Origin: Deltaproteobacteria bacterium
GTDB lineage: Bacteria; Desulfobacterota; Binatia; Binatales; Binataceae
DNA: 39,881 nucleotides
Reading direction: 5' to 3'
NCBI GenBank assembly: GCA_003135135.1
Contig: PLDK01000022.1
Location: forward strand, 1 to 39,881
In this document: positions 1 through 6,795 of the stretch, piece after piece
Layout of the letters: every line of letters begins with the position of its first letter
Position numbering within the stretch: position 1 is the first letter of the stretch
The notes under the pieces: model-generated
Seen by the model: only the letters and a program-made list of their open reading frames with translations
Database searches by the model: none
What the model was told of the DNA's origin: nothing
Translations under genes and position numbers: made by a program

Positions 1-338
1 CCAACGGCGCGCCGGAGACCTTGCAGGATTGGCCGACGCTGGTGAGCAGGGCGGTGGACGACGTAACGCGCATCCTTCAGTCCGAGGTCCACATGCTGCA
101 GACCAGCGTGGACGCGGCGCTGGAGACGCAAATAGCTAATGCAATAGCTACTCTAACAGTGACCGCAGTGATGTTTTGCGGCGCGGTATGTATTGTGTGC
201 GCCGTGATATTGCTGCTTCATGAATGGCTGCCGCTGTGGCAGGCGTTCGGAATCGCGGGCGTCGCCATCTTGCTAATCGGGATCGCGATTCACGCAATCA
301 AGAGGCCTCCGGCCGGGCTCAAATCCGCGGAGTCATAG
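1..338 (+). CDS. Holin-X/DUF1469-like small membrane protein, 5' end possibly cut off
   Basis: The reading frame is open from the left edge of the window, so the true start may lie outside; a TTG at 21 would give 105 residues. The N-terminal part (to about residue 40) is amphipathic and helical, followed by two hydrophobic segments (about residues 43-66 and 73-92) and a short basic tail. That layout resembles the phage holin superfamily III / DUF1469 proteins, which in free-living bacteria are small inner-membrane proteins of unknown role often found beside DUF883-type or stress proteins. The next gene begins 4 bases after the stop, so the two are probably co-transcribed. The family call is tentative because these proteins are short and weakly conserved. 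Confidence 0.6.
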   Translation, partial: NGAPETLQDWPTLVSRAVDDVTRILQSEVHMLQTSVDAALETQIANAIATLTVTAVMFCGAVCIVCAVILLLHEWLPLWQAFGIAGVAILLIGIAIHAIKRPPAGLKSAES

Positions 339-342
339 AGGA

Positions 343-567
343 ATGAAGCCAATAGTAATCGTCGGTGTGATTATCGCCCTGCTCGGAGTGTTGGGCCTCG
401 CGATACCCCAGTTCACGACCAATGAGACCAGGAACGTCGTGACGCTCGGCGACTTGAAGATCCAGGCCAACGAGCCGACTTCGCACAGCGTGCCGCCAAT
501 TGTCAGCGGCGCGGCGATTATCATCGGCCTGGTACTGGCCGGCGCCGGCCTCTATCAGAAATCATGA
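343..567 (+). CDS. small two-helix inner-membrane protein, unknown function
   Basis: This 74-residue protein has a hydrophobic helix at residues 3-22, a polar periplasmic-type loop of about 30 residues and a second hydrophobic helix at about 51-70. It resembles small membrane proteins of unknown function in which two helices flank a short beta-like loop. It starts 4 bases after the preceding membrane-protein gene, indicating one transcript. Its stop overlaps the 3' end of the convergent enoyl-CoA hydratase gene by six bases. No function can be assigned from the sequence. Confidence 0.65.
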   Translation: MKPIVIVGVIIALLGVLGLAIPQFTTNETRNVVTLGDLKIQANEPTSHSVPPIVSGAAIIIGLVLAGAGLYQKS

Positions 568-1356
568 CGGCTTGAACGACCAGGGCACCGGTTTCTTATC
601 AAAAAAGGATTCGAGCCCCGAACGGGTTTCGTCGCTGATGTGGGGCGCTCCGGTGTACTCGGTCATACTCATGGCTATCGCCTGGCCGGAGAATTTACAC
701 ATCAGTGACTTGGTAATAGCTTCCGCTTTCGGCGCATTCATCGCGATCGCATCTGCCCATGCAAGCGCGGAGTCCATTAGCTGGCCAGGGGGCACGACCT
801 TATTAATCAGTCCGAGAACCATCGCCTGATCGGCGGTCACCAGTTCGCCGGTGAGCAACAGATATCTCGCGACGCGTTCGCCCACCAATCGCATCAGATG
901 GAGGATTACCATCCCCGCCTGAATCCCATGCTTCATTTCGGTGTAGCCAATTCTTGCGTTATCGGCGGCGACGGCCAAATCGCAGGCACTCAGGAAGCCG
1001 GCGCCGTTGCCAACCGCGATTCCATTGACGGCGGCTATAGAAGGCTTGCCCAAGCGATATACGCGCTCGATCAACGCCTCGCCGCGAAGTGCGCCCTCCC
1101 AGACCCTTTCGGAATCGTCGATGCGCAGCTGGTCGAGGATTGTGCGCAGCTCGCCGAGGTCCATCCCGGCTGAAAATGCGGACCCGGTACCCGTGAAAAC
1201 CAGCGCGCGCACGCGCCGATCCTCTTCGGCGCGCGCAATCGCGGCCATCAGACCGTCGATCATTGCGGCACTCATGGCGTTGCGATGGTCCGGGTTATTG
1301 AGCGTGATTATCGCGGCCGGGTATCGAGTTTCGTACAAAACGATTTCATCCGCCAT
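562..1356 (-). CDS. enoyl-CoA hydratase/isomerase (crotonase) family protein
   Basis: The 264-residue length and the fold signature are typical of crotonases: the first oxyanion-hole segment (SAFSAGMDL, near residue 60) and the second (GIAVGNGAGF, near residue 112). These enzymes act on acyl-CoA thioesters in beta-oxidation and related catabolic routes in the cytoplasm. The position of the first catalytic Glu of classical hydratases (E144 in the rat enzyme) appears to be Gly here, whereas the second Glu is plausibly kept in GYTEMKHG. A different reaction, such as isomerisation, is therefore possible. The ATG at 1356 is the natural start. It is divergent from the CoA-transferase at 1633, which suggests a shared acyl-CoA catabolic theme. 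Confidence 0.9.
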   Translation of the reverse strand: MADEIVLYETRYPAAIITLNNPDHRNAMSAAMIDGLMAAIARAEEDRRVRALVFTGTGSAFSAGMDLGELRTILDQLRIDDSERVWEGALRGEALIERVYRLGKPSIAAVNGIAVGNGAGFLSACDLAVAADNARIGYTEMKHGIQAGMVILHLMRLVGERVARYLLLTGELVTADQAMVLGLINKVVPPGQLMDSALAWADAIAMNAPKAEAITKSLMCKFSGQAIAMSMTEYTGAPHISDETRSGLESFFDKKPVPWSFKPS

Positions 1357-1632
1357 GTTCTTGATCCTTTGTCGCCCACCTTTAATTAAATCAATCGATC
1401 AAAGACTAGTGGCCTGTAACAGCTAAATCAAAAGGCAGACTGCCGGCCGTGGTTCGATCGCGCCGGGACGGCCCTGTTTTCGCCTTCGGAACTTTAGTCG
1501 AAAAGATTCTCTCGGCTGATTGAGTCGGCTACGATGCGTCGAGCACGGCCGCATGGGAAACCGCCGCTCGACTCAGAGCATAGCTTTAACATTCAGCGAG
1601 ACCCGGCAGGCCTTGCGCAAGGATAACCATCG
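1357..1632. other. divergent intergenic region
   Basis: This 276-base gap separates the divergent hydratase-family and CoA-transferase genes and should hold both promoters. The part next to the hydratase gene (about 1380-1430) is AT-rich. I see no convincing -35/-10 pair, no tRNA and no open frame with coding character. An AAGGAT stretch about nine bases before 1633 is a plausible ribosome binding site for the CoA-transferase. Confidence 0.4.
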
Positions 1633-2835
1633 ATGATCGATCAAAAGCCGCTGCGCGGTGTCCGCGTGCTGGACCTGACGCGCGTGTTGGCCGGTCCGTT
1701 CTGCACGATGAATCTGGCGGACCTCGGCGCCGATGTAATCAAAATTGAGATGCCGGGCTGCGGCGACGACTCGCGCAGCTTTGCGCCGATGATGCCGTCG
1801 GGCGACTCCGCCTACTTCTACAGCGTCAATCGCGGCAAGCGCAGCGTCACGCTCGACTTGCGGATCGAAGAGGGCGCCGCGATCTTTATCGAGCTGGCGG
1901 CAAAATCAGATATAGTTGTCGAGAATTTCTCGCCGGGCACGATGGATCGTTTCAAGCTCGGCTATTCGCAACTCAAAGCCGCCAATCCGAAGATAATTTT
2001 GTGCTCAATCTCGGGTTTCGGACAGACCGGGCCGATGACTTCCGCGCCCGCCTACGACATCGTGGCGCAGGCGCTCGGCGGCACCATGAGTATCACCGGC
2101 AATCCGGGCGGCGAGCCGGTCCGATGCGGCGTGTCGGTTGGCGATCTGGGGGCGGCGCTGTATGGCGTGATTGCGATCATGTCGGCGTTGCGGGTGCGCG
2201 ATCGTGACGGTGTCGGCAATCACCTCGATATCGCGATGCTCGATTGCCAGGTGGCGATGCTCGAGGACGCGCTGGCGCGCTACTCGGTGTCGGGCAAGAT
2301 TCCGGGGCGGCTCGGCACGCGGCATCCGTCGATCACGCCGTTTCAACAGTTTCGCGCAGCCGACGACTACTTTGTGATGGGTGCGGGCAACGAGGCGATC
2401 TGGCTGCGCTTTTGCGACGTGATCGCGATGCCGCAACTCAAAGACGATCCGCGATTTCTGACCAACTTCGATCGCACCGCGCACCATGCCGAGCTCGAGA
2501 CGCTCCTGGCGCGCATCTTCGCGACCAGGCCGCGCGAGCATTGGTTGCGCCTGCTCGCCGACGCATCGGTCCCGTGCGCTCCAATCGCCAACGTCGAGGA
2601 GGTCACCCGCGATCCGCATCTGGCGGCGCGCAACATGATTCTGCATGCGGACCATCCGGATTTTCACGGCCTGATCGTGCCCGGCTCGCCGCTCAAGAGC
2701 GTCGGCGTTGGCGACGCCGATATCCCTTCGACTCGCGCGCCGCGGCTGGGCGAGAATACCGACGAGGTGCTGGCAAGCGTGCTGGGCTACGACTCTAACC
2801 GGCTGTCAGAACTGCGCCGGCGTAGTATCATATAG
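1633..2835 (+). CDS. family III CoA-transferase (CaiB/BaiF type)
   Basis: This 400-residue protein transfers coenzyme A between carboxylic acids and acyl-CoA esters. It opens with the family hallmark LRGVRVLDLTRVLAGPF and continues with LGADVIKIE. The catalytic aspartate is most likely D171 in the SVGDLGAALYG segment, matching the aspartate that forms the mixed anhydride in formyl-CoA transferase and CaiB. Length is normal (380-410). Substrate cannot be told from sequence, because the family covers formyl-, carnitine-, succinyl- and racemase-type members. The divergent crotonase and the thiolase remnant immediately downstream suggest it belonged to a fatty-acid or aromatic-acid degradation cluster that has since been trimmed. 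Confidence 0.93.
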   Translation: MIDQKPLRGVRVLDLTRVLAGPFCTMNLADLGADVIKIEMPGCGDDSRSFAPMMPSGDSAYFYSVNRGKRSVTLDLRIEEGAAIFIELAAKSDIVVENFSPGTMDRFKLGYSQLKAANPKIILCSISGFGQTGPMTSAPAYDIVAQALGGTMSITGNPGGEPVRCGVSVGDLGAALYGVIAIMSALRVRDRDGVGNHLDIAMLDCQVAMLEDALARYSVSGKIPGRLGTRHPSITPFQQFRAADDYFVMGAGNEAIWLRFCDVIAMPQLKDDPRFLTNFDRTAHHAELETLLARIFATRPREHWLRLLADASVPCAPIANVEEVTRDPHLAARNMILHADHPDFHGLIVPGSPLKSVGVGDADIPSTRAPRLGENTDEVLASVLGYDSNRLSELRRRSII

Positions 2836-2869
2836 GGCTTAATTTAACGATTAGCGGCCGCGCCGATGA

Positions 2870-2974
2870 CGCAGGCCGCAGCAGGTGAACAGCGTGCGCG
2901 GGGTGGCGCTCGGAGTGGCGACGATGTGTATCGGGATCGGTCAAGGTATCGCGACGGTAATCGAGCAGGTATGA
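2870..2974 (+). pseudogene. remnant of a thiolase (acetyl-CoA acyltransferase) C-terminus
   Basis: In the frame ending with the TGA at 2972-2974 the codons read RGVALGVATMCIGIGQGIA, followed by a few residues and the stop. This is the classic C-terminal motif of thiolases (GVATMCIGGGQGIA), which carries the second active-site cysteine, with one of the glycines changed to Ile. The frame is closed by a TGA at 2867-2869, so only about 34 codons survive. The rest of the roughly 390-codon gene is gone, replaced upstream by the CoA-transferase gene. The remnant stop overlaps the ATG of the next gene as ATGA, suggesting that the lost thiolase was once translationally coupled to it. Confidence 0.75.
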
Positions 2975-3618
2975 GCGGCGGGCAACAGCTACTGCGCGCG
3001 CTCGGCATAACAGTCGCGCTGGCGCTGATCGTGGCTGCATTCTACAGCTTCCACTTCACGTGGCACGAAGAGCCCGCGCCGCTGCTGCGACTCGACACGC
3101 CGCAAGCGAGCGCGTCGCCGGCGGATGAGGGCCTGGATTTCAGCGCGCCCGGCCTCGACGGCAAACAAATCGACCTCAGCCATTACCGGGGCCATCCGGT
3201 GATCGTCGATTTCTGGGCGACCTGGTGCGGGCCGTGCCGCAGGCAGATTCCCGAACTGGTCGCGCTCTACAAGAAGTACAACAAGTCGCGCGGCCTGGTG
3301 GTAATCGGGGTCTCGTGCGACCTGATCCAGGGCGAAGGAATGCCTGCGGTCGCGCCGTTTGTCAAAGAGTTCCGGATCGATTATCCAATCGCGCTGGCCG
3401 ACGAGCGGCTGGTCGATAACATGGGAGTCGAGGCGATACCCACGACACTGTTCCTCGGACCCGACGGCAAGGTAGTTTCGCGAATAGTAGGCGCAGGCCA
3501 TCCGGGCGAGATCACCGCAAGCGCAAAACAACTGCTCGACGGCGTCAAGGGTCACGACTCGCCGGCCAAGCCCGAGGACAGCAGCGGCCACGTCGTAAAC
3601 ATTTCGGTCGTGCGTTAA
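2971..3618 (+). CDS. TlpA/ResA-like membrane-anchored thiol-disulfide protein
   Basis: The protein is 215 residues when started at the ATG at 2971. An upstream in-frame start at 2866 would run through the thiolase remnant and is less likely. Residues 8-29 form an uncleaved signal anchor. A thioredoxin fold follows, with the redox motif WCGPC (C86 and C89) and the cis-proline segment EAIPTT. Such proteins act on the periplasmic face of the inner membrane, reducing cysteines of apocytochromes or other exported proteins. The 13-residue polar C-terminal extension after the fold is not typical. No cytochrome maturation genes are adjacent, so the partner is unknown. Confidence 0.88.
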   Translation: MSGGQQLLRALGITVALALIVAAFYSFHFTWHEEPAPLLRLDTPQASASPADEGLDFSAPGLDGKQIDLSHYRGHPVIVDFWATWCGPCRRQIPELVALYKKYNKSRGLVVIGVSCDLIQGEGMPAVAPFVKEFRIDYPIALADERLVDNMGVEAIPTTLFLGPDGKVVSRIVGAGHPGEITASAKQLLDGVKGHDSPAKPEDSSGHVVNISVVR

Positions 3619-4019
3619 TACTCGCCTCCCGTGCCCGCCAACGGCGGGCGGCCTTAACACTGGGTGCAGGGGTCAGCCCTGCCGTGCCAACGGGTCGACG
3701 GGATAAGGAAAGAATCACCTGCGCGGTGGGCGGCAGGGGTGACCCCTGCACCCAATGCTAGTCGAAAAATCCGCAGGATGCGTCTTTTTCTCCCACGGCC
3801 CAGAGCGAGAGACGCGCCGCGCGGATCTCTCGATTTACCTTGCGCCCCCGTCGCAACGGGCGCCCACCGCGCAGTACTAAGCCGTTGGCAGGGGCCGCGC
3901 CCGCCAACGGCGGGCGGCCTTAATACTGAGTGCAGGGCTCGGCCCTGCCCGCCGCCAACGGCGGGTGCGGCCGCTGCTTGTGGATTCACGAGCGGGATGC
4001 GGGCTAAGATGCCGACTCT
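3619..4019. repeat. repeat-filled intergenic region (dispersed palindromic element, three pieces)
   Basis: Almost the whole gap is made of pieces of a GC-rich dispersed repeat found elsewhere in the window. There is a partial plus-oriented copy at 3634-3682, a short minus-oriented fragment at 3731-3758 and a fuller plus copy at 3868-3966. Each has nested inverted repeats such as CCCGCCAACGGCGGG and GGCAGGGGTGACCCCTG. Apparent reading frames here are by-products of the repeat. No gene is supported. Confidence 0.75.
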
Positions 4020-4022
4020 GTG

Positions 4023-4268
4023 ATGGACCCGAAGGAAATTGAAGCGATGATTGCGCGCGGGATTCCGGACGCGCAGGTCGAGGTGCGCGACTATACCGGC
4101 GGCGGAGACCATTTCGAGGCGCTTGTGGTGAGCCCAAGTTTCGAGGGCAAGGGTCTAATCGAGCGGCATCAACTGGTCTATCAGGCGCTGGGCGACGCTA
4201 TGCGCGTGCAGGTGCATGCGCTCACGCTCAAGACGCTGACGCCGGCGCAGTATCAGAACCGGAGGTAG
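4023..4268 (+). CDS. bolA: BolA family protein
   Basis: This 81-residue protein has the compact BolA fold: an N-terminal helix, a variable loop (DYTGGGDHFEAL) with H30, then FEGKGLIERHQLVY, where H49 matches the invariant histidine. BolA proteins bind [2Fe-2S] clusters together with monothiol glutaredoxins, using these histidines and the glutaredoxin cysteine. The grx gene starts nine bases downstream, which is the classic operonic pair. A GTG directly before the ATG (4020) would add one residue. Length is normal. The assignment to the BolA family is firm; which subgroup it belongs to is not. Confidence 0.92.
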   Translation: MDPKEIEAMIARGIPDAQVEVRDYTGGGDHFEALVVSPSFEGKGLIERHQLVYQALGDAMRVQVHALTLKTLTPAQYQNRR

Positions 4269-4277
4269 AGAAATCAA

Positions 4278-4610
4278 ATGGCGGACATAATCGAAAAAAT
4301 CGAATCGGCAGTCAAAGAAAACAAGGTCATGATTTTCATGAAGGGCAACCGCAGCTTTCCGCAATGCGGTTTCTCGGCGGCGACGGTCGCTATTTTCGAG
4401 GAGTTGGGCGTGCCGTTCGCGACCGCCGACGTGCTCAGCGATCCCGAACTGCGCGACGCGATCAAGAGCTACAGCAACTGGCCGACGATTCCGCAGGTTT
4501 TTATCGACGGCAAGTTCGTCGGCGGCTGCGATATTATTCGCGAGCTGCACGAGACGGGCGAGCTCGAGCCGATGGTGAAGGCGGCATTCGGGGCAACGGC
4601 GCATCAGTAG
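4278..4610 (+). CDS. grxD: Grx4-type monothiol glutaredoxin
   Basis: This 110-residue cytosolic protein carries the monothiol CGFS active site (C30), preceded by MIFMKGN. The glutathione-binding segments WPTIPQVF and GGCDI follow. CGFS glutaredoxins bridge a [2Fe-2S] cluster with glutathione and deliver it to target proteins, commonly as a heterodimer with BolA, whose gene lies immediately upstream. A GGAGG at the very end of bolA is a suitable ribosome binding site. The segment MKGNRSFPQ departs slightly from the usual MKGTPxxPQ. Length and motif order are standard. Confidence 0.95.
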   Translation: MADIIEKIESAVKENKVMIFMKGNRSFPQCGFSAATVAIFEELGVPFATADVLSDPELRDAIKSYSNWPTIPQVFIDGKFVGGCDIIRELHETGELEPMVKAAFGATAHQ

Positions 4611-4912
4611 AGATGGCACGCACGGTTGGCATTGTGCGGTCGTCCGGCGCGTCGGACCCGGCCGGCCATCATAATGTCACGCCGGCAGGGATTGGAATTG
4701 TCTGCATATTCGCATTGGCCGGATGGTTTGGCGCAAAGGGAATTTTTGCCAGCCATATTGACTTTGCGCGCCGCCGTTGTAGCTTTCATATCTGTAGAGT
4801 CGTCAATTTTGGCTTGCGCATTGCGCAGACTGATGGTTAGGGATATTGCTAGCGACTTTTTCATTTTTTCACTGATTCCGGGAAGATTTGGTAACGAAGC
4901 CAGGGTGATCTG
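4611..4912. other. intergenic region without a convincing gene
   Basis: This 302-base gap has short open frames on both strands (for example 4614-4838 plus and 4604-4930 minus), but none has a recognisable motif or a good ribosome binding site. It is less GC-rich than its neighbours, especially from 4780 to 4900. It may hold the promoter of the zinc-ribbon gene at 4913. Confidence 0.35.
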
Positions 4913-5638
4913 ATGCCTGTATGCAGGCAATGCGGCAAAGATAACGCGGAGGGCATGGCATTCTGCGGGTACTGTGCGACTCCGCTGGCGAGGCCGGCGG
5001 GCAATCCCGTATCGCCACAGCCGACGCCGAGCGGCAATCCCTTATCTTCGCCCCCGCTACGCGGATTGTCGCCGCAGCCCAAACCGTTCAAGCCAGAAAT
5101 GCGCTCGCCGGTGATCCACACGCCGGGACCGCCGCCGCCAAGCAACGGCGGCGAGGAAAAAGCCAAGAGCAAATTCGAGTTGATTCCGTGGCGCCAACTT
5201 TCACGCGCTCAGATGGCAGGACGAGCGATCGCCGCGGGAATCGTGTTGCTTCTGATCCTTTTCCTCGTTCGCGGCATGTTGCGCAGCCTCGGTGGTGCGA
5301 CGAGCGGATCGAGTGCAAACGGGCCTTCGGCTCAAAGTTCCGGCGTTCCGGTTACCGAAGGCGACCGCAGGGACGGAATCGAATCGCTGTGCAAGGTATT
5401 TCAAATCTATGGGTTGCCGAAGAACGACCACGATGCGGCCGAAGCGGCGCACAACGCGGCTGAATTGTTCAAACTCGCCGGCAATCAGTCGCCCGAGCGC
5501 AGCACGTACATCCTGACCACGATTGTGCACGAGTTCCGTAGCGGCAAACTGTCGGGAGAGGACTGCGCCCAGGCGGGGGCGCCGATCGCCACGACGCAGA
5601 ACAGCACCGATGATTCGACTCCCGGCGTCAACAGGTGA
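4913..5638 (+). CDS. zinc-ribbon, single-helix membrane protein of unknown function
   Basis: The 241-residue protein starts with a zinc ribbon: CRQC at residues 4-7 and CGYC at 18-21. A proline-rich linker covers about residues 25-85, followed by one transmembrane helix at about 104-121. The C-terminal half is polar and probably lies outside the cytoplasm, with a small helical segment around residues 150-210. Zinc-ribbon plus linker plus single helix is a common layout in bacterial proteins of unknown role, some linked to envelope processes. No catalytic motif is visible. A 22-bp repeat that bounds the downstream cassette begins 12 bases after its stop. Confidence 0.8.
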   Translation: MPVCRQCGKDNAEGMAFCGYCATPLARPAGNPVSPQPTPSGNPLSSPPLRGLSPQPKPFKPEMRSPVIHTPGPPPPSNGGEEKAKSKFELIPWRQLSRAQMAGRAIAAGIVLLLILFLVRGMLRSLGGATSGSSANGPSAQSSGVPVTEGDRRDGIESLCKVFQIYGLPKNDHDAAEAAHNAAELFKLAGNQSPERSTYILTTIVHEFRSGKLSGEDCAQAGAPIATTQNSTDDSTPGVNR

Positions 5639-5649
5639 GCAGCAGCCTT

Positions 5650-5671
5650 GGCCCCTGCACGGGGCTGAGGC
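5650..5671. repeat. left copy of 22-bp direct repeat bounding the HNH cassette
   Basis: This 22-bp sequence begins GGCCCCTGCACGGGG and ends CTGAGGC. It is identical, in the same orientation, to 6774-6795. Its core forms a small hairpin (GCCCC, loop TGCAC, GGGGC). Together the two copies enclose the HNH and coiled-coil genes. Confidence 0.85.
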
Positions 5672-5725
5672 GGCTTTGCCCATGAATCGCCACTTGCCCA
5701 AATAATCGGGAGGCTGCCCATAAAA

Positions 5726-6226
5726 TCATAAAGACTCAATCGCCGTAGTAAAAACTTTGAGCCATGTCTTATCGGACGCGGTAAGCCCGACCGGATCGCG
5801 CGGCGCCAAGATCACAAATACACCCGATAGGCCGTCCCAGTGTTGCGGCTCCCCGTACTTTCCCTTGATGGGCTTCCGCATTTCGCGCCCGCCCCACTTT
5901 TTCAGAGACGCGGAGCTTTTGCGCCCGTTACATTTGTTGCAGGCCGTCGCAAGATTTTCTTCGCTGTTGGCTCCGCCGGTTGAAAACGCTTCGACATGAT
6001 CGATCACGCCCCACAGTTCATCGAGGAGCGGCGCGCTGTCGCGCGTGGCATGGGCATTGAAGTACGCCAGCGGCTCCGTTCTACCCGCCTTCCTCATCTC
6101 GCGTTCCAGCAACCGCAACACTGGCCCGAAGATGACGGGCCGGTTGCACCACAGGCAAATCCAGCGGTCGCGCCGGAAGATGGATAACTGCAATTCTTTC
6201 GGTATTGGCGGTCGCGATTTGCCCAT
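5726..6226 (-). CDS. HNH endonuclease domain protein
   Basis: This 166-residue protein has a zinc-binding HNH nuclease fold. Residues C24 and C27 (CLWC) form the first zinc knuckle, DHV at 76-78 supplies the metal-binding His77, N91 is the middle Asn, and C96 and C99 with N100 complete the second knuckle (CNKCNGRKS). All expected HNH residues are present, so it is probably an active DNA nickase or nuclease. About 45 residues between the first knuckle and DHV form a longer insert than in the smallest HNH proteins. It is 12 bases downstream of a coiled-coil gene on the same strand, and the pair sits between perfect 22-bp direct repeats in lower-GC DNA. The role could be mobile-element, restriction or phage-defence related; none is proven. 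Confidence 0.88.
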   Translation of the reverse strand: MGKSRPPIPKELQLSIFRRDRWICLWCNRPVIFGPVLRLLEREMRKAGRTEPLAYFNAHATRDSAPLLDELWGVIDHVEAFSTGGANSEENLATACNKCNGRKSSASLKKWGGREMRKPIKGKYGEPQHWDGLSGVFVILAPRDPVGLTASDKTWLKVFTTAIESL

Positions 6227-6238
6227 AGATTACCCGCC

Positions 6239-6661
6239 CTATATTCCCGAACGCCCGGCGCGGACCCTAAGCGCGATGATTCGGTCGAGTTCGCGTTCAA
6301 GTTCCTCTGCGTGTTCCTCTTGTTTCTTCATTGCTTGCAGCATCCGCTTACCAGCTAAAAGAGCGTGTCGCAGGCTCCGCGCCACATCAGGCTTAAGGAA
6401 AGCGTCGCTCTCACCGCCAATCGCTCCCAAGGAACGCAGTCTGTCTAGTACCACCTCCTTAGATTTGTTGATTGTCTTCGCCATTTCGTAAAATTCTCTC
6501 CTACGATGTTCCACGAACCCTTTGTGACGTTCGATTGCGTCTGCGGCTTCACCGAATAGCCGATTCAATTTCGCGATTATCTGCGCGAGAATCGCGTCGT
6601 GCTTGGGTAGTTCCGCCGTAATGAACGCGAGTTCTATAAATGATTGCTTGCCGTTTGACAT
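6239..6661 (-). CDS. coiled-coil protein paired with the HNH nuclease, unknown function
   Basis: The 140-residue protein is almost entirely helical and charged. Segments about 20-70 and 95-130 have heptad character (for example AIERHKGFVEHRRREFYEM and KKQEEHAEELERELDRI). No enzymatic motif is visible. It lies upstream of the HNH gene with a 12-base gap, so both are likely on one transcript. The ATG at 6661 has no strong ribosome binding site. DNA here is less GC-rich than the flanking housekeeping genes. It may act as a DNA-binding or regulatory partner of the nuclease, but that is inferred only from adjacency. Confidence 0.7.
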   Translation of the reverse strand: MSNGKQSFIELAFITAELPKHDAILAQIIAKLNRLFGEAADAIERHKGFVEHRRREFYEMAKTINKSKEVVLDRLRSLGAIGGESDAFLKPDVARSLRHALLAGKRMLQAMKKQEEHAEELERELDRIIALRVRAGRSGI

Positions 6662-6773
6662 AGTAACGCAATAGACGCTTCAACCGCGCTCCGTTGTCAA
6701 GCGCATTGGCACGCCGAAACCCTGTCATAACTTTCTTGAGAAGGATTCGGGGCCGGAGCGCTACTAACGCCCC

Positions 6774-6795
6774 GGCCCCTGCACGGGGCTGAGGC
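6774..6795. repeat. right copy of 22-bp direct repeat bounding the HNH cassette
   Basis: Identical to 5650-5671 over 22 bases and in the same orientation. It abuts the stop codon of the permease gene (6796). The flanking bases on each side differ between the two copies, so the match is exactly bounded. Confidence 0.85.

Noticed and set aside
3664..4137. Several reading frames in the repeats, some with GVTPAP-like peptides
   Set aside because: The same peptides recur wherever the palindromic repeat occurs, so they come from the repeat and not from a gene.
4604..4930. Short frames on both strands between grxD and the zinc-ribbon gene
   Set aside because: No recognisable domain, no good ribosome binding site and no codon bias typical of the genome.
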